DNA of 45,782 nucleotides from Cudoniella acicularis (lineage: Eukaryota > Ascomycota > Leotiomycetes > Helotiales > Helotiaceae): contig JAAMPI010000280.1 of assembly GCA_013054445.1 (NCBI GenBank), positions 1 to 45,782 of the forward strand, read 5' to 3'. The notes below the pieces were generated by a model. The model was not told the origin of the DNA, did not search any database, and saw only the letters and a program-made list of their open reading frames with translations. The position numbers were made by a program, and so were the translations under genes. Positions 20,584-31,768 of this stretch are shown here, piece after piece. Position 1 is the first letter of the stretch. Every line of letters starts with the position of its first letter.

Positions 20584-21738
20584 ATGCCCTTTCTGCGCAA
20601 ACCGACCTATCTCCTCCGCACCATCAACTCAGCAATCAACCTCAACCCCAACCCCTTCAGTCGAATTCGCCTCCTCTCCCCACACCGATTCATACGAAAG
20701 ATGGCCTCCTCAGCAATGTCGAAACGCCTCGAAGGCAAAACAATCCTTATTACCGGCGCGTCGTCAGGAATCGGCCGCAGCACGGCAATTGAATTCGCGC
20801 GGACGGCGCCCAAGAATCTGCGATTGATATTGACGGCTAGACGAATTGATGCGCTGAAGGAGATTGCGGAGGAGATTAAGAAGGATGTTGGGGAAGGTGT
20901 GAAGGTTTTGCCGGTTAAGCTAGATGTTAGTAAACCGGAGGAGGTGAGGGCGTTTGTGGGGAATTTGCCTGAGGAGTGGAGGGATATTGATGTTTTGGTT
21001 AATAATGCGTATGCTTCCCCTCTTCCCTCCCTTTCCTTTCCTTTTTTGTAAGTTAAGAGGAGTGCCAATTGCAATTGGTGTACAGTGGCTTGGTGAAAGG
21101 CGTTGCAAAGGCTCCCGAGATCGACGAGGAAGATATGAATATCGTATTTTCGACGAACGTTACGGGTCTCATCAACATGACGCAAGCTATTCTTCCCATC
21201 TTCAAGAAGAGAGCAGATGGTGGTGCAGGCGATATTATCAATATTGGCAGTATTGCAGGCAGGGAACCATATCCGGGTGGCAGTATTTATTGTGCATCCA
21301 AAGCGGCAATTAGGAGTTTTACGGATGCGTTGAGGAGGGAGTTGATTGCTACAAGGATAAGGGTTATTGAGATTGATCCGGGTCAGGTTGAGACTGTGAG
21401 TTTTTACATGGATTTTTGTGGGGTGATATGCTGATTTTGGATAGGAATTTTCAGTGGTTAGGTTTTATGGGGATAAAGCGAAGGCTGATGCTGTTTACGC
21501 GTAAGTTTTCTTTTCGCTGTCCCCTTTGCAAACCCTACTAACAGATACAGTGGCTGCGAACCTCTAACCCCAGAAGATATCGCTGAAGTTATTGTATTTA
21601 CCGCTGGACGGAGAGAAAATGTTGTGGTTGCTGATACCTTAATCTTCCCGAACCACCAGGTCAGTTATTTCCAGTTTCTTTTCTACAATTTACTAATAAA
21701 AGCAGGCGGCTGCTACGGTCATGCATAAGAAATCGTAA
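20584..21738 (+). CDS. NADP-dependent short-chain dehydrogenase, YMR226C/YdfG type
   Basis: Exons 20584-21008, 21086-21395, 21445-21500, 21551-21659 and 21706-21738. The protein is a classical SDR matching the yeast YMR226C (3-hydroxy acid / L-allo-threonine dehydrogenase) group: cofactor loop [21 protein letters not shown] (Arg pattern favouring NADP), [27 protein letters not shown], catalytic YCASK, DPGQVETEFSVVRF and [10 protein letters not shown]. It would oxidise small 3-hydroxy acids in the cytosol. Two starts are possible: 20584, which adds a 39-residue Arg-rich leader lacking acidic residues and resembling a mitochondrial presequence, or 20701 ([19 protein letters not shown]), the usual cytosolic length. 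At exon 4, acceptors at 21544 and 21550 both keep frame; the latter gives the more usual [13 protein letters not shown]. An alternative last exon follows at 21764-21802. Confidence 0.92.
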
Positions 21739-21763
21739 AAAATACTGATAAATCTGGTTGTAG

Positions 21764-21802
21764 GCTGGGACTGCGGGGGCTATGTATAAGAAGCCATCAT
21801 AG
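21764..21802 (+). other. Possible alternative terminal exon of the dehydrogenase
   Basis: GGTTGTAG precedes GCTGGGACTG and an open stretch encoding AGTAGAMYKKPS, then TAG. It parallels the proximal last exon (AATVMHKKS then TAA, 21706-21738), with both in frame with exon 4. The two look like diverged duplicates of one terminal exon. Confidence 0.55.
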
Positions 21803-22780
21803 TCTATGTATGGCATGGAATGCCTTTTATGCAGTACATACTAGAATTGGAATCCAAAGAAAATCAATCCTGCTTGATCAAGAAAAAAAAAATACATATC
21901 TGCCTGTCGCAATATCTAATGATAAGGTCAAGGAAAAAGAATATCCTGATGAAAAGATAAAAATGAACTAAAATCCTTCTCTTTTCCTCCTCCCCTTTTT
22001 TTAATGAGGAACAAATAAAAGCCGGGGCCCGCATAACTAGGACTGGATTCATACCCCTGTTCTTCCCCTAGAGATCTCCTCTACTCTTACATACCTTGTA
22101 ACGAGTGCGTTGCTCTCCTACCACGACAGTACCTTCTATAGCTCGTAGCGCTTTTTAATTTATATAGCCTAGAGTGGCTTTCCTCTACAATAGTTTTGTT
22201 TTTTTTTTATTCTTAAAAGATAATGATTATTAAAAGAGGTTATATAAACGTAATGAACTTAAAGTAGACGAATTAGATAGTAGTAATAGAAATAGAAATA
22301 GAAATAGAAATAGGAAAAAAAGTCTTAAATCATTAAAATTCAGAATTCAGAATTCAGAATTATAGAAATAATGGAGTCTTTGATTGGCTGTAAGAGTACT
22401 TGCTTTATTAGAGCGCGTGCAGTCTAAATAGCTTGACAAAACCACCAACATATATAAGACAAAACAGCTTATGATGCGAATGTTGGTATTTTATTTGTTA
22501 TTTTGCAACAAAAACAAGAATATGAAACCCTTAAAGGGCTGGGTACAAAGCTATAAACGCAATCATAAAAGACACACACACCTCTCGCGAGCCTTAGCTA
22601 TTACGCAAGTATGGAGTTTTCATATCTATACATTTCATTTCACTTCGCTTCTCTCAAAACGCCTCCCGTCCTCTCTTCTTCACCCATTAACCTCCCATTC
22701 TATCCATCCCATCCATCCACCCCTCTTCTTCCCCTCTATCCATCCAAGCAACTTGATCACCTTAACACAGGACAGAAGAT
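21803..22780. other. AT-rich convergent spacer with microsatellites
   Basis: A gap of about 980 bases between converging genes. It holds an (ATAGAA)n run at about 22285-22313, three copies of AATTCAG at 22337-22357 and poly-T at about 22197-22209. No gene was recognised. Confidence 0.6.
22285..22313. repeat. ATAGAA hexanucleotide microsatellite
   Basis: About five consecutive ATAGAA/AATAGA units, followed 24 bases later by three perfect 7-base AATTCAG units (22337-22357). Confidence 0.8.
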
Positions 22781-24605
22781 CTAAGCAGCATTGCAAGCCG
22801 CCTCCTGCGCGTTGCAATCGCCTACATTCGACCCAGACAATTTCCCACTGTTAACAGCATTCGCGCAGTTGGTGTTCTGCACTGAGCAAGATCGCTGCAG
22901 AGCAGCAGCCTCGTTGACGAATGTGGCACCGTCAACGGCGAAGGGGCGGTCGCCGGAGCTCTCGACGACGGGTAGAGCGGCGCCTCCGAGGCTACCGGTG
23001 AAGGTTTGGACGTTGGCGTTGACGACTGCTCGCTTCTTGGTAGCAGAGACACCAAGAGCGGAGTTAAAAGCATCAGCAGCTGCCTGGCCAGTTGCAGCTT
23101 TAGCAGCGGCTTCACCAGCAGTGCAAGCGGTGATAGCAGAAGCGCCAGCATCACACTTGGAAGAGAGTTGTCCACAGATGAAAGAGGCGATGACCCCGAT
23201 GTTGAGGGCAGAGCCGTGGTTGAAATCGACTTGGTTTACGGCCTCGAAGCTATCCTCGGTGCGTCCGTCAAGACCGTCGGCGAATTCGATGGCGGGGTTG
23301 GAGCAAGAGCCGAAGTCGAGGGCGGCGCGGCGGAGTTTCTTGGCCGAGGCCGCGGCGTTGCAGGCGGTTTCTTGGGTTTGGCATTGGCCTACGCCGCCGG
23401 ACAGGGTGCCTGCGTTGGCGGCGTTGGAGCAGGCGTTGTTTTGGACCTGGGGGTTTGTTAGTGGTGTTGAGAAAGTGGGTGGAGGGGAACTTACAGAGCA
23501 TGAGCGTTGGAGAGCGGCGCCAGCGTTAACGAAGGTGTCACCGTCAACAGTGAAGGGGCGGGCTCCAGCGGAAGAGACAACTGGGGGTGCGGCGCCTCCG
23601 AGAGTTCCAGTGAAGGTTTGGACGTTGGCTGTTCATTTGTTAGTATTTTGCTTTTGATTCAGAAAAAGGGCAAACTTACTTCCGGTGGCAGCATTGCTAG
23701 AAGCGGCGCTGGCGCTTGGAGTGGCAGCAACTGAAGCAGGAGTGGCCTCAACAGCGGCAGAAGAAGCTGGGCAGGCAGATGCCTCGACAGCTGCGGATGC
23801 TGGGGTAGCTGATGTACCAGCTGCTGCTCCAGAACCGGCCGCGACACCTGCGACGGCTGCAGTAATTTCAGCAGCAGTGGCATCATCGACGAGGAGGTTT
23901 TGAGAGAAGATGCAGCCTTCGACATCATCGACAACATCACAGGTGTTGCCCTTTCCGGTGGAGTCGGTGAGCTGTGAATATTAGCGAGTTTTCAAAGATT
24001 TTACAATTTTCGAAACTTACAGAGCCAGGGGCAAAGGTGCCGGAGAGAAGAGCTTCTTGGGGATCAGCTCCGATGGATTGGAGTTGTTGAGCAAGAGCAA
24101 GGACAATGGCCTTGTTGGTGGCGGCGGCGCCAGTTGAAGCGGGATCTTGATGTTGTTGGATAGCTTGGATCTCTGGGTTGACTGCAGTCTCATTGCAGAG
24201 CACACTCTTCAATCCAACGGATCCAGTGTTCCTCTCCAAAGCCGCGTACAAAAGGGCATCTGACTGACCCGTGACATTCCCAGCAGCCTTGGCGTTGGTG
24301 AAAGCCTGATCGGCAGTAGCTTGGTGCAAACAATCGAGGTTGGTGATGGATCCAGCACCGGCGGCAGCAGCGGCATTTCCAAGCAGACCGAACACTGGAT
24401 CTTGAATCTTCGCTGGGTTGTTGAGGTTCAGATTTACCCGGACACCGTCGAGGAATCTGTTGTGGGAGTGTTCTTGAGGAACCTCACGGCTTCGGAGCAT
24501 GGCACGTGGGATGGAGAAGGTGAAGACATTTTTTGGCGCAGGGGTAGGTGCTGCCGATGTGAGGCCAATCAAGGCAACGAGGACCGAGGCGGATTCGTAT
24601 TTCAT
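22781..24605 (-). CDS. Secreted Ala-rich protein with duplicated cysteine module
   Basis: Exons 24605-24021, 23971-23680, 23628-23495 and 23446-22781 encode about 558 residues; all three introns are 48-51 nt GT-AG. The start at 24605 opens a signal peptide (MKYESASVLVALIGLTSAAP); an upstream in-frame ATG would bury it. After an N-terminal domain (GLLGNAAAAAGAGSI, LDCLHQATADQAF) and a Ser/Ala linker (about 230-290), a module of about 76 residues appears twice, at about 294-369 and 482-558: NVQTFTGxLGGAA, VVxSxGxRPF, VDGxTFVN, AALQRSCSVQN, LSG, CxxQExACNAA. A KKR site (a possible Kex2 cleavage point) lies just before the second copy. I know no function; the architecture suggests a cell-wall or surface protein. 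Confidence 0.88.
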
Positions 24606-26991
24606 GATGGCGATTTGTGTGTAGAGAGCGACTAAAAATTGAAGAATACACAAGTAAAAAGGACCGGCCTAGGTATTGAGAAGGTAGTATAAACTATGTA
24701 TAAAGAATGTGTAGAAGTGGAAGTTCACAGAACTGAGATACAAGAGAATGTAAGTGAACTGAAGTGAAAGAGAGTGAAGATGCGATGATGCAGGAGAAGT
24801 TGGATGGAGAGGTGCCGATTGATCCTTATAAGACGAATCATTGGGAAACCAATCTGCTCATCCTCAGTCTGGACTTTGGATCAAACCCACGCGGCATGGG
24901 AAGCTAGTCCTGTCACCCTCCGTTCTCGCGACCCAATTCTACTGCGCGGGAGATCATACCAAGACCTGGAGAACATGGCGTTTCTAGATGAGTTCGTCCA
25001 TCCGAAGAGGAGCCTTGGGCCCTATGACAACCGCCCATTTGGGACCAAGGGCATACACTGTATGCTGGCTGCTGGCAGACAGGACGAGAAGCGCCTGGCG
25101 GCCGTTGTCTGGGGGCCTAGGGAGCCCATGAAGTCCTCTCGGTGTGTCCACCGACTGGCTCTAGAGGGCTTAGAGACCGCTGGAGTTACCAGGCTGGGGT
25201 TAGTTATGACAGGCAAGCCGAGCCCACCGGGCCGCCAGAGATGCTCGGGTATCAGATAATCTCATGCTATCAGATGAGATTGGGATGTGGGGTAGGTGAA
25301 GCTGCGTCTGAAGAGTGAGACGGCGAGAAGACAACGGATGACTGATCACCGCTGCGCACTGAGGCTCCTCGCATACAGCGCTCTTTACGATTGGTGGCTT
25401 TCCGCGGCCGAAGCGCTTTGCGAGGAAGAATTATCAGGTGCAGAGATGCCATGGCACGGATGTTGTCTCGAAAGGCTTTTTCTCTAGGCGAGCGTGTTTA
25501 GAGCCCCTGCCGTGAGACACCCACGTGATCAGCCTCATCCTTGGCGACAGGGGCACAAGCGCGGGAATCAGACGTCGGATGCGAAACTACACGCTTTTCA
25601 CTCACGATCAGGACGTCGTCATCCATCTGGTTACTTTGATGCTATACCTGATACCCCGTACGGGCTCAAATCGAGGCCGTCTCTCAGACGCTGCGGGTGC
25701 GTCGTATGAGGAAATGAGCAGAGGCCCCACGAGCATGTTTCTGTCCGGTGTCAACTAAAATTATCAGATCGTTGGTGGAAATTGTCGTTGGGAGGGTCCA
25801 AGTTTAGTCTTATCTCAGAGTCAAATCTAACGTCCTGTTGTCAAGTTGAATTCTATTTCACAGCAGCTCGAAGGCACAACTTCATCAGACGAAAGTGCGA
25901 ATCCGGGGAACAGCCCAGAGAGTCGGACAGAACAACGGCAGTGATATCGCATGAGGCAGATCTTAACAAGGATCGATATCGGACGGTAATAAGATAACAG
26001 GATGATGGCAGCGGCAAAGGCATAACATCGATTGTTCAGATGAAAACGGATCAGCCGCTTGTCGATGACTTCTTCCGTTGCATAAGAGCGTCACTGGAAG
26101 TGCAAGTCGATACGCCCTCGTTCGCATGAGAAAGTCAATTGTCGTGCAACTCGATACGGGACGATTATTACCTGTCCAGTACCGCTGGGAGTTTTGCCCT
26201 GCCGTTTGATCACCTCTATTAGTCCTTAGGCGCGCGGAGGAGAAATAGCATAAAAGCATTTCACCTCAGCAGTGCGTGTCAACACAATTAAGAAAATGTT
26301 TTCCATAACGGAAATGCCTTTAGGCGTTCTTGGGAACTCCTGCATTCTTGGGTAAGGACCGCAAGTTCTTGCCGTCAGTGCAGCAACGTGGCAGCCACGA
26401 TATTTTATCCTCCTTACTCCCTAACAAAACTTGGGAAAACGCGTCTCGTACGGTTGCGCGGGCCTCAAAGCCTTCAAACATGCATGCTTCGTACATGCAC
26501 CCAAGGACCAAGCCATTTTCGCGTAGAATATTTTTGTTATTATTATTGCAACAGTACTTGTGGATATACCCCGTATGAACCACTGGGGAACGGTGCTGCA
26601 CTGCACTGTACGTTTAAAAAAAGAAATTTCAATGTGACTGGGTAGCAGGTGTTAATGTGCTCGGGCGAGCCCAAAGCCAAGACGGCATATAAACGTTAGA
26701 AGAACAACGTACGTGTGCACAGACAGATACTGACCTGTTGGTCCTGTCCTCCCTTCTCTTTATTTCCCCGTTTTCTATACCGTGCAGTGCCATTGCATGA
26801 GTGTTGTCGACCCCAAAGCTTGGCCTTTGCCTTGTTTTAGTTCATGGCAGTAGTAATAATGTTACAGTACCGGTTTAGTTATTGTTTCCTTACGCATTAC
26901 CATCAACATCATTTTCATTCTCTGTGTTGGGCTCCATAAATCCCCCCCACGGGGTCCCTCGTCGTCAATTCAAAGTACAGTACATGTACCA

Positions 26992-27010
26992 GTGTAGTAG
27001 TGTACTACAC
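26992..27010. repeat. Perfect 8-bp inverted repeat, 3-base spacer
   Basis: GTGTAGTA, spacer GTG, TACTACAC. It could bind a dimeric regulator or be chance; it lies far from both flanking starts. Confidence 0.6.
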
Positions 27011-27469
27011 GAAACACCCTCTCGCATCTCCCTCACGCGACCAAGTATCAAGTCACTACGTACCGTTCATGTAGCCATGCGACACTTCATTTCTGCTTAA
27101 CGTTTGGTAAACCCCCCACAGCCACCCGATCCTTGTCTTCCCGATGAGAAAAGAATCTTGGAGCCAGTGTCAGTGCAACAACCAACACTGGCATTTCAAT
27201 TGTAACGCTCGCTATGACTGAACCCGCAATCCCGGAGCAGAGAACAGAACCGTCAAGATGAGAATCTTGGAGTTAAGGAGTGAACGGTTGGCCTGAGCGG
27301 CGAGAGGAAGGGGAGATTATCGCGTCAGTGATGTAACACTGCCATACTGCCATGCTGGCATTAGAATTAATTTTAAAACGTAACACCCGCCCGCTATGAC
27401 TTCTTGTTCCTGTATTGTACTTGTGCAAACTGCGCTGTCAAGGAAATACAATCATCCGTGACGGGCATG

Positions 27470-27488
27470 AACTACGTATGACGTAGTT
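27470..27488. repeat. Perfect 8-bp inverted repeat, 3-base spacer
   Basis: AACTACGT, spacer ATG, ACGTAGTT. The right half overlaps TGACGTAG, a bZIP-like core. It has the same 8-3-8 geometry as the palindrome 478 bases to the left. Confidence 0.6.
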
Positions 27489-28381
27489 GAAGCATTTGTA
27501 AACATAACCGTGTCATGTACTATACCTCGACAAAAATGCTAGAAATCGTGCAATTATTTCACCAACACATATATATCCATCGTTACAGTTGTACAATTAA
27601 TCGAATACCGTAACATTGTTCGAAAATAGACCACGAAAGACAGAAACAAACTTACCCACCCATAGGCAGGAGAAACTCCACAATATGAACGAGTGCGCAT
27701 GAAGGCTTGTGGAACAGCACATATATACATGCATATATAGAATTTAAGCTTATTTACCCCATTTCTTAGCAGCACACGTACGTACTCCACTCTATGCTAT
27801 GCATGCTACATATAAGTTTTACCGGAGTGGAACAAATATGCCATGTACTGAGTGCATGTAGAGACTGAAAGTATTTGTAAGCGCGCTGCAGATGTTAAGT
27901 GGGTGGGGCAATCGAGTCTTCAATAGATATGCGACTTCTTTCCTGTTTTACTTTTCTATGGGTGTTTTGATGAGCTGCTGCATGTGGCGGAGCCAACTCG
28001 GCAGCAGCTGGGCGATGCAAAGAGAGATGGGGAGAGAAATGTTCAGACTGCTGAACAAACAAGCCGAAAGAGTTGGGATGGTTATTCTTTCACGCAATCA
28101 CAGTCACGAAGAAACCACGGAAATATAAATTTAACAGTAATGAAATTTCCCCTTGGTACATGATTAACCAGACACCCTTCCCGGACTAAGATATTACAGG
28201 AGAGAACCCCAAATGGGTTGTGTGATAATATTTTTCCAACAAAGTTCTTCCTCTCCCTACATTTTCCAATATACATCATAAATAAGAAGATATTCTAGCA
28301 TCTCGACGGGCGAGGCCAGCACGCATTATGAGACGCCGACGACGCCCTTTTGCATTAACGCATTAAAATAACAGACGACAT

Positions 28382-31300
28382 CTAGTCATCGTCCTCGGCC
28401 TCAGATGCCTTGGGGGCAAGGTGCCAGCGATCGACATTACTCTCGTCATCACGCTCGTGTTGGATGGCAAGCTTGGATAGATGGCCGATGATGTTCTCCA
28501 TTTGGGTATCAGCGTGACTGCGCTTGGCACGTCCAAGGTTGTCGAGCCATGTCATCTTCTCGAGCAGGTAATAGACGATAGCAATGACGATGATGACACC
28601 GATAGAGTAAACCCAGACAACGACGACGGTGACAATACTGGTATGTCCATTTTGCGAAAGGTTGATGGCATGATCAGCTGGGTGGGATGGTTCGCCAGCA
28701 CCGCCGGTAAGCCAACCGAAAACGCAAAAGAGAGTAGACAGGACATCGACACCGAAGATAGCACCAACAAGTTGCCATGAAGGCCAGGTATTGTTACCAC
28801 GGGTGACAAAGATGAGCCAGTTCTCAGTCAGAGAAACCTCCAAGAAGAGTATACCTTGAATAGAGCCAAAGTTTTCAATGATACCACCGTTAGGGAGGAA
28901 CATCGTGCCGCGGAGAACCCAGGTACCGAGAGCGAGCAATATACCAAGGACGACAGAGATGATCCAAATCTTTGGCAACTGCCACTCGACGGGACGTTGC
29001 TCGAAATGAGCATTGTCATAGGCAACAGCAATAGTAGCTAAATCAGCGAATAGAGCGAGGAAGACAATGAGCTCGACACGGATGGTCTCGTTGATGATGA
29101 CCATGGATGTAACCAGGTAAATTTCCAGATGAAGACAAAGAGCAATACGATATTGGATATAAGCCTTCATACGTTGGAAAATTTGACGGGCAATCTTAAT
29201 TGCAGAGACGATGGTGTTAAGACCGGGGGCAAGGAAGACGATATCAGCAGCGGCTTGGGCAGCCTCGGTGGCACCTTCGACGGCAATACCGCAGTCGGAC
29301 TTCTTCAAGGAAGGAGCATCGTTGACACCATCACCAGTCATGGCTGTAAGATGACCACGCTCTTGCAACATTTCGACGACCTGATATTTGTGCTCAGGGA
29401 AAACCTCGGCGAAACCATCAGCCTTCTCAACAAGATCATGTTGAGTAGTGCCGGTGAGACCACCGTGGATGAGCCGCTCAGAGTTGTAAACCTTGGTACC
29501 GAGGGCAAGCATCTTGCAAGTTTCCTTGGCAATAGCGATAGCGTCACCAGTAAGCATCTTGACGGAAAGACCGAGGACCTGAGCTTCAGCGATAGTGGCT
29601 GCGGTATCATCACGAGGAGGGTCAAACATAGGGAGCATTCCGAGCAATTCCCAGTCTCCGTTGCCTTCCTTGACAGCGACACCGAGAGATCGGAAACCAC
29701 GACGAGCGAATTCGGTGGTCTTGGCCTTGTACATATCGCCGACTTCCTTTGAGCAACTAGTAAGGTTCAAGATAGCCTTGGGTGCACCCTTGGCGCAAGT
29801 GTATGTAACGCCATCTCGCACACAGACAGCAGTAATACGCTTGGAAACAGGGTCGAATGGAGTAAACTTTTCAGTCTTCCATCCTGTTGCGAGTATCTCC
29901 TTGGCTCTTGGGTATCTCTTGAGAGTCAGGATAGTGACTTTGTCGATGGGGTCCAGGGACTTGACGTTATGGGAAGAAGCCAGGGCGGCAACGGCCATCA
30001 TCCAGTTGACATCGACACCTTCCGCAACAAACGGCTCGCGGATGCTGAGTTGATTGGCTGTGAGAGTACCGGTCTTATCGGAGCAGAGAACATCGACACC
30101 CTGCGAAGCATGATTATTAGCGTTTGCTCGATTCAAAATTACGAGAATTCCAACGACAGAAAGCCCACATTAAAATTAATGCGAGGAGAACCCCAGCCAT
30201 TCAAGGCGGTCCACATGAGGGGCTGAAGCTTTAGCCCTAGCTACACCTCTAGCTCCAGCTCGGGGCCACAACGCGATGCGCGCTAAGATTATGTGGACTT
30301 GGCCAATCAATGCACCATGGCGCTGGCCAATGATGCAGTGAAGACTGTCTGGCTTGGGCCTGAAGCCTCCGAACGGGTCAGGAAGGGTGCAAAGAAATGA
30401 GTTACTTACTGCGAGGGATTCAATGGCTGTGAGCTTCTGCACGATAGCCTTCTCCTTGGCCAGGTAAGCCGCACCGACAGCCAACGTAGTGGTGGTGACA
30501 ACAGGAAGACCGACGGGAACACCGACAATCAACAGGATAAGAGCGTAATGGAGCAAGTTGACAGAGCTGTGCTCAGGACTAGCGATGCGCAAGTGGTGGA
30601 AGAAACCGCCGATCCAGGCAATGAGAATCCAGCCGACGACCAAAACCAACAACGAAGTACCAATGGAGTTCATGATAGCCTTGAAGTGACCTTGATCTTT
30701 AGCTCCAGAAACCAATGAAGCGGTGCGACCAACAAAGGACATCTTTGCAGAGTGAGTAACAATTGCATAGGCCTTGCCTCGCTTGCAGCCAGTGGTGTAG
30801 TAGATAGCATCTGCAACGTATTTGTCGACAGCAAGAGATTCTCCAGTCATGGCAGATTGATCGATAGCAAGGAGAGCGTATCCAGAGCCGTGCTTCTCGC
30901 CTTCTTCGCCGTCATCGCTACCCTCTTCAGCGGTATCACCTCGCTGAGCTTCAAGCTCTGCCAGGTATTCTTGGTAACCATTGGGATTGTCGTAGGCAGA
31001 GATGATTCGGGCATCGGCAGGAACAACTTGACCATCTTCGATAATGATCTATCTTTGTTAGCATGGAAGTAATTATGATTGAAAAAAGGAAACCTACAAT
31101 ATCACCAGGGACGAGCTCGCGAGCCTTGATCTCGATTTCTTGTCCATCTCGGACGACAGTGCTTCTCATGGCAATGTCACCCTTAAGACTGGCGACGACA
31201 TCGGCAGCTTGCTTTTCTTGATACCAACCGACAACGGCATTGAGGAGAAGGATACCGATAATAACACCAAAATCAATCCAGTCCCGAAGACCAGCAGCCA

Positions 31301-31768
31301 GGAGTACAGCAATTTCCATAACTGTCCACAGTGTCAATTGAGACCAGAGGAAACTTGATGAGAAAACATACCATAAAGAACGGGACCTTGGAAATAGGAC
31401 AAGAACTTGAGGAACATGTTCTCTTTTTCCGTGGTCAGTTCGTTCCAGCCGGTCTTCTTTCGGCGGGCTTCAACATCGGAGCTTCTCAAGCCCTGCTTCC
31501 AGTCGGTATTGAGCCAGTCGTCTGGAGTGTCGAAAATGTTTCCGCCGGCCGCGTTCTTGGGTTTGCTCTGCCAAAAATGCCTCTTTTTAGGCTCCTCCTC
31601 TCCCTCTATCGTTGCAATGGACGACCGGCGACCATCTTTGTATTGCGAAATATACCTTACAAGATCGCCGTACTCGCCGCCAGCCTCAATCCCATCGCCG
31701 GGAAGTGCATCACGTCGATACTCCTTTTCGACGTTGCCGTTCTCGATGTCACCATTGAGCGGTGCCAT
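28382..31768 (-). CDS. pma: Plasma-membrane P-type H+-ATPase (Pma family)
   Basis: Exons 31768-31372, 31321-31098, 31048-30410 and 30100-28382 encode about 992 residues. This is a P3A proton pump: TGES in the actuator domain, GVPVGLPVVTTTTLAVGA in TM4, phosphorylation site LCSDKTGTLT (D about 428), TCAKGAPKAIL, MFDPPRDD, KMLTGD, MTGDGVNDAPSLKKSDCGIAV. It exports protons from the cytosol and energises secondary transport such as the MFS carriers at the left of the window. The phosphorylated Asp lies about 50 residues later than in the Neurospora enzyme, reflecting a longer N-terminus and an acidic insert (EEGSDDGEEGE) before TGES. The C-terminus ends in an acidic EAEDDD tail, unlike canonical Pma1. 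This fits a second, Pma2-like paralogue. Introns 1 and 2 are about 50 nt, intron 3 is 309 nt. Confidence 0.93.
30101..30409 (-). other. Long intron 3 of the H+-ATPase gene (309 nt)
   Basis: Donor GCA/GTAAGTAAC and acceptor CTTCGCAG/GGTGTC join ESLA to GVDVLCSDKTG in phase 0. The intron is about six times the length of the others in the gene and has a GC-richer centre. No RNA fold or gene was recognised in it. Confidence 0.85.

Larger units (their letters stand above)
24606..28381. other. Long gene-poor region (3.8 kb)
   Basis: This lies between the start of the secreted protein (-) and the stop of the H+-ATPase (-). The longest open frame (24804-25259, +) shows no motif and no coding-like composition. 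Two perfect short palindromes were seen (26992-27010 and 27470-27488) and AT-rich runs around 27540-27850. It could hold regulatory DNA or a non-coding transcript; no protein gene is supported. Confidence 0.55.

Noticed and set aside
24804..25259. 151-codon open frame on the + strand in the gene desert
   Set aside because: No domain, no signal peptide, and other frames of similar length overlap it. Local GC content explains the length.
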